DNA of 64,000 bases from Nocardioides immobilis (GCF_003515065.1 NZ_QXGH01000031.1:1-64000); one strand, 5' to 3'. Numbered from the stretch's first letter, positions 26,665 to 35,209 are shown. The notes: generated by a model not told the origin, from the sequence alone. Numbers and translations are program-made.

Positions 26665-27458
26665 TGCTGCACCTGCTCCTGTGAGGCTCGGTCGTAGTCG
26701 GCCCAGATCTCGTCGTCCGACTTCCCGGCCGCCTTGCCGGCGCGCCAGATCGGGCCCGGGTCGACGGGTCGGGGCTGCCGGGCCACGACCGCGCGCCAGT
26801 AGCCCATCACGTCGTACGCCGTCGACGGCAATCGCCGCTCGCGCATGAGGAACTTCCGGATGGCGCGCATCTGTGCCGACTCACCGGCCATCCAGAAGTA
26901 GCCGTCCCCTTCGGGCCAGTCGATCTCCTCGACCACGGCCGCCAGCCGGCTGGTGCCGTCGTCCGGCAGGGTCAGCCAGGTGGTGTCGGCGCTGTCGGGC
27001 AGGCAGCGGCCGAGGTCCTCGGGCAGGTCCGGGATCTCCGCCCAGATCCGGGTCGGCACCGCAGCCGCGTGGGTCTCGGCGATCCGGGCCATCGCCGGCA
27101 GCGCGGTCAGGTCGCCGACCAGCAGCAGCCAGGCGGCATCGTCGGGCATCGCGAACGAGCCCTTCGGCTCCGTGATCGTGACCTGGTCGCCGACGCAGTC
27201 GCCGCTCGCCCACTCGGTGACCAGCCCGACGTCGTGGACGACGACGTCGAGGACCAGCTCGGCTCGGTCCCAGGACCGGACCGTGTAGTAGCGGCTCTGG
27301 AACTGGCCGGGCACCACCAGCCCGACCCACTCGTCCGGGATGCCGGTCGACGGGAAGTCCGCCAGCCCGGGACCGCCGAGGGTGAGCCGCACCAGGTGGG
27401 TCGACAGCTGCTCGCGCCGGAGCACGTCGGCGACGTACTGCTGGGCGCGGGTGCTCAC
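26661..27458 (-). CDS. Siderophore-interacting protein (ferric-siderophore reductase)
   Basis: A 265-residue NAD(P)H:flavin-type reductase of the SIP family, which releases iron from ferric siderophores. The FAD-binding barrel contains QSRYYTVRSWD, and the FAD region ends in EPKGSFAMPDDAAWLLLVGDLTALPAMARI. The NAD(P)H-binding C-terminus has YFWMAGESAQMRAIRKFL and the SIP signature GYWR. I saw no iron box upstream, so iron control is not evident. It is in one transcript with era through a 4-nt overlap. Confidence 0.9.
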   Translation of the reverse strand: MSTRAQQYVADVLRREQLSTHLVRLTLGGPGLADFPSTGIPDEWVGLVVPGQFQSRYYTVRSWDRAELVLDVVVHDVGLVTEWASGDCVGDQVTITEPKGSFAMPDDAAWLLLVGDLTALPAMARIAETHAAAVPTRIWAEIPDLPEDLGRCLPDSADTTWLTLPDDGTSRLAAVVEEIDWPEGDGYFWMAGESAQMRAIRKFLMRERRLPSTAYDVMGYWRAVVARQPRPVDPGPIWRAGKAAGKSDDEIWADYDRASQEQVQQ

Positions 27459-27555
27459 CCGCCCAGGCTATCGAGTGGCGTTGACGACCGCGGTGTAGGT
27501 ACGGCGAGCCGCGTCCGGCACCAGGAACAGCGACCGCCGTCGAGCCTCGAAGTGA

Positions 27556-28860
27556 CTACCAGGTGGGCCGCAGCGGGAACCCGTTGCTGCCGTCGTCACC
27601 CACCTTGGCCGCCAGGATGTGGTGCAGCTGGATCTCGTTGCGCTCGAAGGCGAGCCGGGACGCCGCCATGTAGAGGCCCCACACGCGACAGGTGTTCTCG
27701 CCGACCTCGGCGACGCACTCGTCCCAGTGCTCGGCGAGGTTCGCACACCAGCCGGCCAGCGTCCGCGCGTAGTGGAACCGGATGTTCTCGACGTCGTGGA
27801 CCTCGAGACCGGCGTCGTGCACCGCACTCACCAACCGACCCGGCGCGGCGAGCTCGCCGTCGGGGAACACGTAGCGGTCGATGAACTCTCCGGTCCGCGT
27901 CGACTGCTGGTTGTTGGCCCGGGTGATGCAGTGGTTGAGCAGGCGGGCCTCGGGCTTGAGCTTGTCCTTGAGGAACCCGAAGTACGACGGATAGTTGCGC
28001 ACGCCGATGTGCTCGGTCAGCCCGATCGAGCTGACGGCGTCGAAGTCCCCCTCCTCGACCAGCCGGTAGTCGAGGTGGCGCACCTCGGCCAGGTCGTCGA
28101 GCCCCTGGCGCTTGATCTCCTGCTGCGCCCATTCGGCCTGCTGGCGCGACAGGGTCACCCCGAGCGCCTTCACGCCGTACTCCTTGGCGGCGTGGCGAAC
28201 CATCCCACCCCAGCCGCAGCCGACGTCGAGCAGCCGTTGACCGGACCGGAGGTCGAGCTTCCGGGCGACGAGGTCGTACTTGGCGGCCTGCGCCTCCTCC
28301 AGAGTTGCGGCCTCATGGGGGAAGACCGCGCAGGTGTAGGTCATCGACGGCCCGAGGACCAGCTCGTAGAACCGGTTGGACACGTCGTAGTGGTGGCTGA
28401 TCGCCTCGGCGTCGCGGCGCAGGCTGTGGCGGACACCCTCGAAGACGCGGCGGGCCCGGGACGGCGCCTCCTCCGGCGGAGGGGGCGGGGGCACCAGATG
28501 GTTCACGCCGAGCGAGCGCACCAGGTTGACCAGCTCCGACGGTGTCGGCCGACGGAACTTGATGCCGGTCTTGAGCACCACGAGGGCGTCGTAGGGGTCG
28601 CCCGGGTGAGCGCCGGACAGCTGGAGGTCGCCGGAGACGTAGGCCCGGCCGAGTCCGAGATCGGGGTCGGGCGAGCTCATCAGGTAGCTCAGACCGCGCT
28701 CGGTGGCGATGTGGAACCGGTACGGCGCGTCCTCGGGGCCGGCCGCGCTGCCGTCGTAGGCCGTGACGCGCAATGGTACGGGCTCCCTCAGCAGAGACTC
28801 GAACGCCTCCGCGATCGTGAGCTTTGCCAAAAATGGGCGCTGGGTCAGGGTCTGAGACAT
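27556..28860 (-). CDS. tmsB: SAM-dependent fatty acid methyltransferase (10-methylene synthase type)
   Basis: A 434-residue enzyme of the cyclopropane fatty acid synthase family. The SAM site is LLDVGCGWGGMVRHAA. Other family motifs are SHHYDVSNRFYELVLG, TYTCAVFP and IGLTEHIG. An N-terminal domain of about 130 residues precedes the methyltransferase fold. Because the gene starts inside the stop of an FAD oxidoreductase (TGATG), the pair matches the tmsA-tmsB unit, in which TmsB methylenates C10 of oleoyl lipids. A plain cyclopropane synthase is the alternative. Confidence 0.85.
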   Translation of the reverse strand: MSQTLTQRPFLAKLTIAEAFESLLREPVPLRVTAYDGSAAGPEDAPYRFHIATERGLSYLMSSPDPDLGLGRAYVSGDLQLSGAHPGDPYDALVVLKTGIKFRRPTPSELVNLVRSLGVNHLVPPPPPPEEAPSRARRVFEGVRHSLRRDAEAISHHYDVSNRFYELVLGPSMTYTCAVFPHEAATLEEAQAAKYDLVARKLDLRSGQRLLDVGCGWGGMVRHAAKEYGVKALGVTLSRQQAEWAQQEIKRQGLDDLAEVRHLDYRLVEEGDFDAVSSIGLTEHIGVRNYPSYFGFLKDKLKPEARLLNHCITRANNQQSTRTGEFIDRYVFPDGELAAPGRLVSAVHDAGLEVHDVENIRFHYARTLAGWCANLAEHWDECVAEVGENTCRVWGLYMAASRLAFERNEIQLHHILAAKVGDDGSNGFPLRPTW

Positions 28861-30242
28861 CAACGGCTCCTCACAGCCTTGTCGTAGAGAGTGGTCAACC
28901 GGTCGTCGGGGTCGTAGCGCCGTTTCACCGCTGCCAGCGCCGGCCCGTTGTAGAGCCGGTCGAACGTGTCGGCGTCGTAGAACGCCTCGGAGTAGAGGCT
29001 CTTGTGCCCGCCGAGCTCGTGCACCTTCGCCTCGATCGCCCGGTTCTTCGGGGCCTGCGCCGCGTCGGGACCGACGTGGACGGTGCCCCAGAAGCCGACG
29101 TTGACGTACGTCGACCCCGGCTCGAGCGGGTAGGCGGTCCATGCCCGGTGAGCAACCAGCGGGCACAGCCAGACGGGGCGCATCCCGATCTCGGCGTCGA
29201 ACCAGTCGAGGAACTCGGCCAGCCGGTCGACCGGCACCTCGATGTCCTGCACCACCCGCTCGCGCAGCGGCCGGCCGGCGCGGCGGTCGAGCCGGTCGGC
29301 GATGGCGAACTGACGGTCGAGCTTGAGCAGCCTCATGTAGACGTCCGAGCGACGCCGGCTGGCCGGCCAGAGCCGGCGGACGAGCGGGTGCTGGGCGCCG
29401 AAGGCGCCGGAGCACCAGAACCAGTCGGTGTCCCAGCGCCACAGGTAGTCATAGATCGTCAGCAGGTCGGTCTGCCGCTGCTGGATCGAGCGGTAGTAGA
29501 CCTTTTGGCCGGTGTAATCGGAGACCTGGGTCTCGATACCACCGGAGGGGTCGTCGGTCCAGCGCGCGAGGGTGAGGTAGTACTCGCCCGGCGCGAACGC
29601 GACCCCGTCGAGGCCGTCGACGGGCCGGCCGTCGTGCTCCTTGGTCTGGGTGATCTCCTCGATCGACTTGGCGAGCAGGCCGGGGTCGTCGAACCGCACG
29701 TGCCGGAGCGCGACGTACGGCGCCACCCGCTCGAGGGCGATCCGCAACCGCGTGGCGTAGCCGAGACTGCCGTAGGAGTTGGGGAACGCGTCGAAGAGCT
29801 CGTCGCCAGGCCCGACCGTGACCACCTCGCCGGCACCGGTGAAGATGTCCATCTCGAGGACCGACTCGTGCGGGAGCCCGTTGCGGAAGCTCGTCGACTC
29901 GATGCCGAGCCCGGTGACCGCGCCGCCGAGGGTGATCGTCCGCAGCTGCGGGACGACCTGGGGCATCAGCCCGTGCGGGAGGGTCGCGTCGACCAGGTCC
30001 TCGTAGGTGCACATCCCCTGCACGTCGGCCGTGGGCGGGCCGTCCGCCGGATCCGGGTCGACCGCGATGACGCCGGTCAGGCCGCTGACGTCGAGCCCCG
30101 GCGCGCTGCTGGCGGCGCGCGCGCGGAACAGGTTGGTGGTCTGCTTCGCCAACCGGACCGGTTCACCCGGCGGAATGGCTGTGTAGGAGGTCCCGAGCCG
30201 ATCGACGGCCCGCACGTGTTCTTCCCAGGCACGGTCTGCCAC
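28860..30242 (-). CDS. tmsA: FAD-dependent fatty acid reductase (10-methylene reductase type)
   Basis: A 460-residue FAD-linked oxidase (FAD_binding_4), similar to delta(24)-sterol reductases. The FAD domain has DVQGMCTYEDLVDATLPHG and TITLGGAVTGLGIESTSFRNG. Its product would reduce the 10-methylene group made by TmsB to a 10-methyl group, giving tuberculostearic-type branched fatty acids. GTG 30242 lies 6 nt after TAGTTT, a leaderless -10. It is translationally coupled to tmsB through TGATG. M. tuberculosis Rv0449c/Rv0447c is the corresponding pair as I recall it. Confidence 0.85.
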   Translation of the reverse strand: MADRAWEEHVRAVDRLGTSYTAIPPGEPVRLAKQTTNLFRARAASSAPGLDVSGLTGVIAVDPDPADGPPTADVQGMCTYEDLVDATLPHGLMPQVVPQLRTITLGGAVTGLGIESTSFRNGLPHESVLEMDIFTGAGEVVTVGPGDELFDAFPNSYGSLGYATRLRIALERVAPYVALRHVRFDDPGLLAKSIEEITQTKEHDGRPVDGLDGVAFAPGEYYLTLARWTDDPSGGIETQVSDYTGQKVYYRSIQQRQTDLLTIYDYLWRWDTDWFWCSGAFGAQHPLVRRLWPASRRRSDVYMRLLKLDRQFAIADRLDRRAGRPLRERVVQDIEVPVDRLAEFLDWFDAEIGMRPVWLCPLVAHRAWTAYPLEPGSTYVNVGFWGTVHVGPDAAQAPKNRAIEAKVHELGGHKSLYSEAFYDADTFDRLYNGPALAAVKRRYDPDDRLTTLYDKAVRSR

Positions 30243-30248
30243 ACGTCG

Positions 30249-30314
30249 AAACTACCGCGCGCCGGTGACAACACGCCTCCCGTTTACGCGACATTTGTTG
30301 CGACAGCATGTCGC
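30249..30314 (-). promoter_or_regulatory. tmsA promoter -10 and upstream GCGACA repeats
   Basis: On the minus strand TAGTTT (30249-30254) is 6 nt before the tmsA GTG. Upstream, GCGACA occurs at 30288-30293 and again at 30300-30305, followed by its inverse TGTCGC (30309-30314), making a 6-3-6 palindrome. These may be regulator sites; their position fits the -45 to -60 region. Confidence 0.45.
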
Positions 30315-30481
30315 CGTACTGCTGGGGATCGGTACAGGCAAAGAGTTCCAGGAAACCGCTGTCACGGTGCCGATGGCGTGTCAGGATCCCTAACCGTGCG
30401 CCGACTCCCCCATGGACTCGACAGCTCCGCGTTCCTGCTCGCGGTCTCTGCTCCCGTGGCTTCCGGCGCCGCCGCGGCGGG
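30315..30481. other. Non-coding gap between tmsA and the cytidine deaminase-like gene
   Basis: No convincing gene on either strand. Short frames here lack ribosome binding sites and family resemblance. The right edge abuts a strong palindrome. Confidence 0.5.
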
Positions 30482-30504
30482 CCCGCCCCTCTGAGAGGGG
30501 CGGG
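30482..30504 (-). terminator. 23-bp GC palindrome downstream of the PhoH-YbeY-CorC operon
   Basis: CCCGCCCCTCT and AGAGGGGCGGG form an 11-bp perfect stem with a single-base centre, about 30 nt past the stop of the last operon gene. No T run follows, so this is a U-less terminator by position. Confidence 0.6.
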
Positions 30505-30533
30505 TCGCCGCCACTTCCGCCTGGGCGGGCGGG

Positions 30534-30878
30534 TCAGACCGTGATGGTCGAGGCGATCGCGCCCCGCGAGTCACCGAGATGTACGACGACGCCGTCGGCG
30601 CCGCTGAAGTCGCTCAGCGGCGCGCGGTCGAGCGAGGCCAGCTCGCCCGACTCCCCCAGCACGACGATGGCGTCGATCCCTGCCGACCCGGACGCGACGG
30701 CCATCGCGATGCAGGCCTGCACCGCGGAGATCTGGAGACTCGGGAGATCCACCGTCGCTGCGGCGTAGGTCCGGCCGTCCGTGTCGCGCGCCGCAGCTCC
30801 CTCGGCCGCACCGATGCGCGCGCGGGTGGCGCGGGCGAGGGTGACGAGCTTCTTGTCCTCGGCGGAGATCTCAGCCAT
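30534..30878 (-). CDS. Cytidine deaminase-like protein lacking the zinc site
   Basis: A 114-residue protein with the size and fold pattern of small cytidine deaminases (GRTYAAATVDLPSLQISAVQACIAMAVASG). The catalytic C/HxE and PCxxC zinc ligands are absent: the CAE position reads ISAVQACIA and no PCxxC follows. It is therefore probably not an active deaminase. The same small gene sits between CorC and Era genes in other actinobacteria (M. tuberculosis Rv2365c, as I recall). ATG 30878 overlaps the corC stop by 8 nt; ATG 30887 is an alternative. Confidence 0.75.
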   Translation of the reverse strand: MAEISAEDKKLVTLARATRARIGAAEGAAARDTDGRTYAAATVDLPSLQISAVQACIAMAVASGSAGIDAIVVLGESGELASLDRAPLSDFSGADGVVVHLGDSRGAIASTITV

Positions 30879-32217
30879 GCCGACCATTATCGGCGTGGTC
30901 TCGGGACGGTCGCTGCGCGGCCTCCTCGACCAGCCCGGCCTCGGCCGGCTCCAGCCGCCGGATCCGCACCGTGCCGACCTTGTTGCGGCGGCCGGCAGCC
31001 TGCTCGGCCTCGAACCGGAGCCCGTGGCACTCGACGGCAGAGCCGGGGATCGGAACCTTGCCGAGGTGCTTGGCCATCAGGCCGCCGATCGAGTCGACGT
31101 CCTCCTCCTCGACGTCGAACCCGAAGATCTCGTCGAGGTCGTCGATCGGGTAGCGCGAGGACACCCGCACCTCCCCGTGGGCGAGGTGCTCGACATCGAC
31201 GGCCTCCTCGTCGTACTCGTCGGTGATCTCACCGACGATCTCCTCGAGCAGGTCCTCGATGGTGATCAGGCCGGCGGTGCCGCCGTACTCATCGACGACG
31301 ACGGCGATGTGCTGACGGCGGGCCTGCATCTCGCGCAGCAGGTCGTCGACCGGCTTGGAGTCCGGGACCCAGAGGACCGGGCGCATGATCTCCTCGACCC
31401 GCTGGGTGAGCTCGACGTCGGGAGCCTCGAAGTCGCGGCGGACGACGTCCTTGAGGTAGGCGAAGCCGTGGACGTCGTCGAGGTTCTCGCCGATCACGGG
31501 GACCCGCGAGAAGCCGGAGCGGAGGAAGAGCGAGAGGGTCTGCCGCAGGTTCTTGTAGGTCTCGATGTAGACGACGTCGCCGCGCGGCACCATCACCTCG
31601 CGCACCGTGGTGTCGCCGAGCTCGAAGACGGAGTGGATCATCTTCCGTTCCTCGGACTCGATCACCGCCGATGCCTCGGCGATGTCGACCAGCTCGCGCA
31701 GCTCTGTCTCCGTCGAGAACGGACCCTCGCGGAAGCCGCGGCCCGGCGTGATCGCATTGCCGATCATGATCAGCAGCTTGGGGAACGGCCCCAGGATCCG
31801 GGTCAGCGCCCACAGCGGCAACGCGGACCACAACGCGACCAGGTCGGCGTGCTGCCGGCCGAGGGTGCGCGGAGCGACGCCGACCACCACGAACGACACC
31901 ACGAGCATCGCGCCGACCGCGATCCCGACCCGGGCCCAGAAGGACTGGTCGACGAAGTGGTCCGTGATCAGGACCGCGACCAGCACGATCGCGGCGATCT
32001 CACAGAGCATCCGGACGAAGAGGGCGGTGTTGAGGTACGGCGGCGCGTCATCGAGTACGACGACCAGCCGCTTCGCGCCCGGACGCCGCTCGCTCTCCAG
32101 CTCGCCCGCTCGGGCGCGCGAGAACCCGCCGAGCGCGGCTTCCGCCGCAGCGAAGAGCCCCGCCAGCACGACGAGGATCGCCGCGATCACGAGCAACCAC
32201 AGGTCGCCGGCCGCCAT
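30871..32217 (-). CDS. Hemolysin/CorC family membrane protein (CNNM-CBS-CorC)
   Basis: A 448-residue protein with an N-terminal DUF21/CNNM membrane domain (about 1-190, three to four hydrophobic segments starting LWLLVIAAILVVLAGLFAAAE), two CBS domains (about 215-340, including VMVPRGDVVYI and VVDEYGGTAGLITIEDLLE) and a C-terminal CorC_HlyC domain (about 355-440). Members bind Mg-ATP and are linked to magnesium/cobalt transport. It sits in the phoH-ybeY operon, the conserved position of this gene in actinobacteria. Confidence 0.93.
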   Translation of the reverse strand: MAAGDLWLLVIAAILVVLAGLFAAAEAALGGFSRARAGELESERRPGAKRLVVVLDDAPPYLNTALFVRMLCEIAAIVLVAVLITDHFVDQSFWARVGIAVGAMLVVSFVVVGVAPRTLGRQHADLVALWSALPLWALTRILGPFPKLLIMIGNAITPGRGFREGPFSTETELRELVDIAEASAVIESEERKMIHSVFELGDTTVREVMVPRGDVVYIETYKNLRQTLSLFLRSGFSRVPVIGENLDDVHGFAYLKDVVRRDFEAPDVELTQRVEEIMRPVLWVPDSKPVDDLLREMQARRQHIAVVVDEYGGTAGLITIEDLLEEIVGEITDEYDEEAVDVEHLAHGEVRVSSRYPIDDLDEIFGFDVEEEDVDSIGGLMAKHLGKVPIPGSAVECHGLRFEAEQAAGRRNKVGTVRIRRLEPAEAGLVEEAAQRPSRDHADNGRHG

Positions 32218-32229
32218 GGGTGTGTCCGC

Positions 32230-32724
32230 TCAGCCGGCCTGGGACGAACCGGGCGCAGCGCCGTCGCTCCACTGGGCGAGCAGCTGGTCCTGCAGCCCGA
32301 ACATCTCCCGGTGCTCCTCCGGCTCCGCGTGGTCGTAGCCGAGGAGGTGGAGGATGCCGTGGACGGTCAGCAGCTCGAGCTCGGCGACGGTGCCGTGGCC
32401 GGCCGCCTCGCCCTGCCGTTCTGCGACCACCGGGCACAGCACCAGGTCGCCGAGGACACCCTCCTCGGGCTCCTCGGTCACCAGCCCCGGCCGCAGCTCG
32501 TCCATCGGGAACGCGAGCACGTCGGTCGGGCCGTCCTTCTCCATCCACTGCGCGTTGAGCTGCGCGATGGTCGGCTCGTCGACGGCCTTGATGCAGAGCT
32601 CGGCGAGCGGGTGCACGCGCATCTGGTCCATCACGAACCGGCTCAACCGCGCCAGGTGCTTCACGTCGACGCCGGTGCCGGACTCGTCGAGGACCTCGAT
32701 GCTCACGAGAGCATTGTCATCCAT
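32230..32724 (-). CDS. ybeY: rRNA maturation endoribonuclease YbeY
   Basis: A 164-residue metal-dependent RNase that processes the 3' end of 16S rRNA. The signature zinc motif is HGILHLLGYDH (about 115-125). The N-terminal segment NALVSIEVLDESG and AQWMEKDGPTDVLAFPMDE are typical. ATG 32724 overlaps the phoH stop by 8 nt, so translation is coupled. The C-terminal extension of about 20 residues after the motif is Ala/Ser rich. Confidence 0.96.
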   Translation of the reverse strand: MDDNALVSIEVLDESGTGVDVKHLARLSRFVMDQMRVHPLAELCIKAVDEPTIAQLNAQWMEKDGPTDVLAFPMDELRPGLVTEEPEEGVLGDLVLCPVVAERQGEAAGHGTVAELELLTVHGILHLLGYDHAEPEEHREMFGLQDQLLAQWSDGAAPGSSQAG

Positions 32725-33739
32725 CGCGGCGCTTCGGTCGCGCGACAGGTCCCGGGTGGACCTGCTCGGCGCGGGCGTCGTAGACGTCGTAGGCCTCGAC
32801 GATGCGTCCGACCAGCTTGTGGCGCACGACGTCGTGCGCGGTCAGCCGGATGAAGGTCAGGTCGTCGACCCCGTCGAGGATGTCTTCGACGATCCGCAGC
32901 CCGGACGTGGTGCCCGACGGCAGGTCGACCTGGGTCACGTCACCGGTGACCACGATCTTGGACCCGAACCCCAGCCGGGTGAGGAACATCTTCATCTGCT
33001 CGGGCGTGGTGTTCTGCGCCTCGTCGAGCACGATGAACGAGTCGTTCAGCGACCGGCCCCGCAGGTAGGCGAGCGGGGCCACCTCGATGGTCCCGGCGGC
33101 GAGCAGCTTCGGGATCGACTCCGGGTCGATCATGTCGTGGAGCGCGTCGTACAACGGCCGCAGGTAGGGGTCGATCTTCTCACTGAGCGTGCCGGGCAGG
33201 AAGCCGAGCTTCTCCCCCGCCTCGACCGCCGGCCGCGACAGGATGATCCGGTTGACCTGCTTGGACTGGAGGGCCTGCACCGCCTTCGCCATCGCCAGGT
33301 AGGTCTTGCCGGTGCCGGCGGGGCCGATGCCGAACGTGATGGTGTGCTTGTCGATCGCCTCGACGTAGCGCTTCTGGTTGACGGTCTTCGGGCGGATCGA
33401 CCGGCCGCGGTTGCTCAGGATGTTGAGCGAGAGCACGTCGGCAGGACGCTCGGTCGTCTCGGCGCGGAGCATGCCGATCACCCGCTCGACGGTCTCGGGC
33501 GTCACGCCCTGACCGGTGCGGAGGATCGCGACCAGCTCCTCGAGGAGCCGTTCCGCGAGCGCGACCTCGCCGGGGTCGCCGTGGAACGTGATCCGGTTGC
33601 CGCGCACGTGGATCTCGCAGCCGAAGCTTTGCTCGATCATGCCGAGATGCTCGTCACCGGGACCGAGCAGGCTGACCATGTCGATGCTGTTGGGCACCAC
33701 GACGGTGTGACGGATCTGGTGCGTCGATGTGTTGGTCAT
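32717..33739 (-). CDS. PhoH family ATPase
   Basis: A 340-residue PhoH-like P-loop ATPase (E. coli YbeZ type), a probable RNA helicase partner of YbeY in ribosome maturation. The Walker A is GIGPAGTGKTYLA, the Walker B is SFIVLDEAQNTTPEQMKMFLTR, and TGDVTQVDLP follows. An N-terminal KH-like segment (about 25-90, FGCEIHVRGNRITFHG) may bind RNA. ATG 33739 has an AAGGG 8 nt upstream, embedded in a small AAGCCC/GGGCTT hairpin. Confidence 0.93.
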   Translation of the reverse strand: MTNTSTHQIRHTVVVPNSIDMVSLLGPGDEHLGMIEQSFGCEIHVRGNRITFHGDPGEVALAERLLEELVAILRTGQGVTPETVERVIGMLRAETTERPADVLSLNILSNRGRSIRPKTVNQKRYVEAIDKHTITFGIGPAGTGKTYLAMAKAVQALQSKQVNRIILSRPAVEAGEKLGFLPGTLSEKIDPYLRPLYDALHDMIDPESIPKLLAAGTIEVAPLAYLRGRSLNDSFIVLDEAQNTTPEQMKMFLTRLGFGSKIVVTGDVTQVDLPSGTTSGLRIVEDILDGVDDLTFIRLTAHDVVRHKLVGRIVEAYDVYDARAEQVHPGPVARPKRRDG

Positions 33740-33865
33740 CCAAGCCCTTAGCTGGGCTTCCTTTCCGGTACGGCGACAGGGTGTCCCTCATGTTACGCCG
33801 CTTCAACGCACAGGCCGACTGTGTTTAGTCCCGGTACGGTCCCGCGGGTGTTCGTCCAGGGCGCG

Positions 33866-33871
33866 TACCGT
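33866..33871 (+). promoter_or_regulatory. -10 hexamer TACCGT before the small membrane protein gene
   Basis: TACCGT followed by 6 nt and ATG 33878, without a Shine-Dalgarno. It supports this start over upstream codons in the same frame and indicates a leaderless transcript. Confidence 0.55.
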
Positions 33872-33877
33872 GTGCGC

Positions 33878-34138
33878 ATGACGCACCAGGACGAGTACGA
33901 CGAGGAGCGGGTCGAGCCCGCGCCCGACGCCGAGCCGTCCTGGTTCCCCGGCAACCACCTGCCGGAGGACGCCCGGAAGCTCGGGCTCACCCACCACGTG
34001 CCGGACGGCGCGCTGCTGGAGTTCGCCGGCTCGCTCGACGGAGCCAAGCCCTACCACCGGATCACGGCCTGGGTGCTGCTCGTCGTGTTCGGGCTGCCGG
34101 TGCTCTTCGCCCTGATGCGGCTCCTGCAGGCGCTCTAG
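33878..34138 (+). CDS. Small single-span membrane protein
   Basis: An 86-residue protein. The first half is hydrophilic and acidic (MTHQDEYDEERVEPAPDAE), and the second half has one transmembrane segment (WVLLVVFGLPVLFALMRLL, about 66-84) close to the C-terminus, so it is a tail-anchored-like protein. I recognise no family. It lies in the promoter gap of the divergent phoH operon and converges on the HIT gene with a 4-nt overlap. Confidence 0.65.
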   Translation: MTHQDEYDEERVEPAPDAEPSWFPGNHLPEDARKLGLTHHVPDGALLEFAGSLDGAKPYHRITAWVLLVVFGLPVLFALMRLLQAL

Positions 34139-34530
34139 CCCGGCGGCCAGGTCATCGGGCGACCGCCCAGCACGTGCAGGTGCGCGTGGAAGACGGTCTG
34201 GTGCGCGGCGGCGCCGGTGTTGAGCACCATCCGGTAGCCCCCGTCGTCTCCGTCGATCCCCTCCTGCGCGGCGATCTCGCGCGCCGCGTCGAACAGGTGC
34301 ACCGCCGTTGCCGGCTCCGCCTCCGCGAGCGCTGCCGCGTTCGGGTAGTGGCTGCGCGGGATCACCAGGACATGGGTCGGCGCCTGCGGGTTGAGGTCCC
34401 GGAAGGCGACCGTCGTCTCCGACTCGTGAACGATCGTCGCCGGGATGTCGCCCGCGGCGATCTTGCAGAACAGGCAGTCCGGATCAGACGGTGCTGGATC
34501 AGACGGTGCTGGATCAGTGGGAGAGGTCAC
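34135..34530 (-). CDS. HIT family protein (histidine triad nucleotide hydrolase)
   Basis: A 131-residue HIT-domain protein, probably a purine nucleoside phosphoramidase. The histidine triad is HAHLHVLGG in TVFHAHLHVLG (His-x-His-x-His), and the N-terminal CLFCKIAAGDIPATIV has the usual Cys pair. The first 16 residues are a low-complexity segment made by a 15-bp tandem repeat (DPAPS twice). It overlaps the convergent small membrane protein gene by 4 nt. Confidence 0.93.
   Translation of the reverse strand: MTSPTDPAPSDPAPSDPDCLFCKIAAGDIPATIVHESETTVAFRDLNPQAPTHVLVIPRSHYPNAAALAEAEPATAVHLFDAAREIAAQEGIDGDDGGYRMVLNTGAAAHQTVFHAHLHVLGGRPMTWPPG
34481..34510. repeat. 15-bp tandem repeat in the HIT gene 5' end
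   Basis: GGATCAGACGGTGCT occurs twice in tandem (34481-34495 and 34496-34510), with a partial third copy. It encodes DPAPS repeats and keeps the frame, so copy-number change would only alter the N-terminal tail length. Confidence 0.85.
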
Positions 34531-34654
34531 ACCCCCACCTTCCCAAATCGGGGCGCGCCGACGTCAACCCGGTCCGCGGGGAGCGCGTGGAACTAGCGTG
34601 ACCGCTTATGCAGCGACTACCGGGATCGCGCCGCACCCGACCTGGGGCGTCGGC

Positions 34655-35209
34655 GTGAACGAGGCATCCCCGGACGCGACCGATGCCAGGGCGGACGCCG
34701 ATGCGGCGATCGAGGCGCTCTACCTCGCGCACTGGAACCAGCTGGTGCGGCTGTCCGTGCTCCTCGTGCACGACCAGGGCATGGCCGAGGAGATCGTCCA
34801 GGACGCGCTGGTCGCCGTGCACCAGAAGTGGGACCGACTGGCCGACCACCACAAGGCGCTGGCCTACCTCCGCCAGGCGGTCGTCAACCGCTCGCGCTCG
34901 GCGCTGCGGCACCGGGGTGTCGTGACCCGCTACCTCGCGCGGCAGCAGGGGCCCGACGTGGCACCCGGTGCCGACCAGCCCGTGCTGGGTGACAGCCGGC
35001 GACGGATGGTGCTCGACGCCCTGCAACAGCTCCCCCGGCGCCAGCGCGAGGTGCTGGCGTTGCGCTACTACCTCGACCTGTCCGAGGCGGAGATCGCCGA
35101 GACCCTCGGCATCAGCCGCGGCGCGGTCAAGAGCCACGCATCCCGCGGCTCCGCGACCCTGCGACCCATCCTCGAAGGACTCGGCCCGGACCTGAGGACC
35201 GACCAATGA
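34655..35209 (+). CDS. SigE-family RNA polymerase sigma factor
   Basis: A 184-residue ECF-type sigma factor. Region 2 includes LYLAHWNQLVRLSVLLVHDQGMAEEIVQDAL (residues about 20-50) and region 4 includes LPRRQREVLALRYYLDLSEAEIAETLGISRGAVKSHASRG (about 128-168). GTG 34655 is chosen because a possible GGAAC -35 element (34589-34593) would place the transcript start downstream of the other candidate, GTG 34598. It overlaps the next gene by 4 nt (ATGA), and that gene encodes a membrane protein, the usual layout of a sigma/anti-sigma pair. Confidence 0.88.
   Translation: MNEASPDATDARADADAAIEALYLAHWNQLVRLSVLLVHDQGMAEEIVQDALVAVHQKWDRLADHHKALAYLRQAVVNRSRSALRHRGVVTRYLARQQGPDVAPGADQPVLGDSRRRMVLDALQQLPRRQREVLALRYYLDLSEAEIAETLGISRGAVKSHASRGSATLRPILEGLGPDLRTDQ

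Noticed and set aside
30534..30878. Active cytidine deaminase
   Set aside because: Zinc ligands are missing, so the enzyme name is not used.
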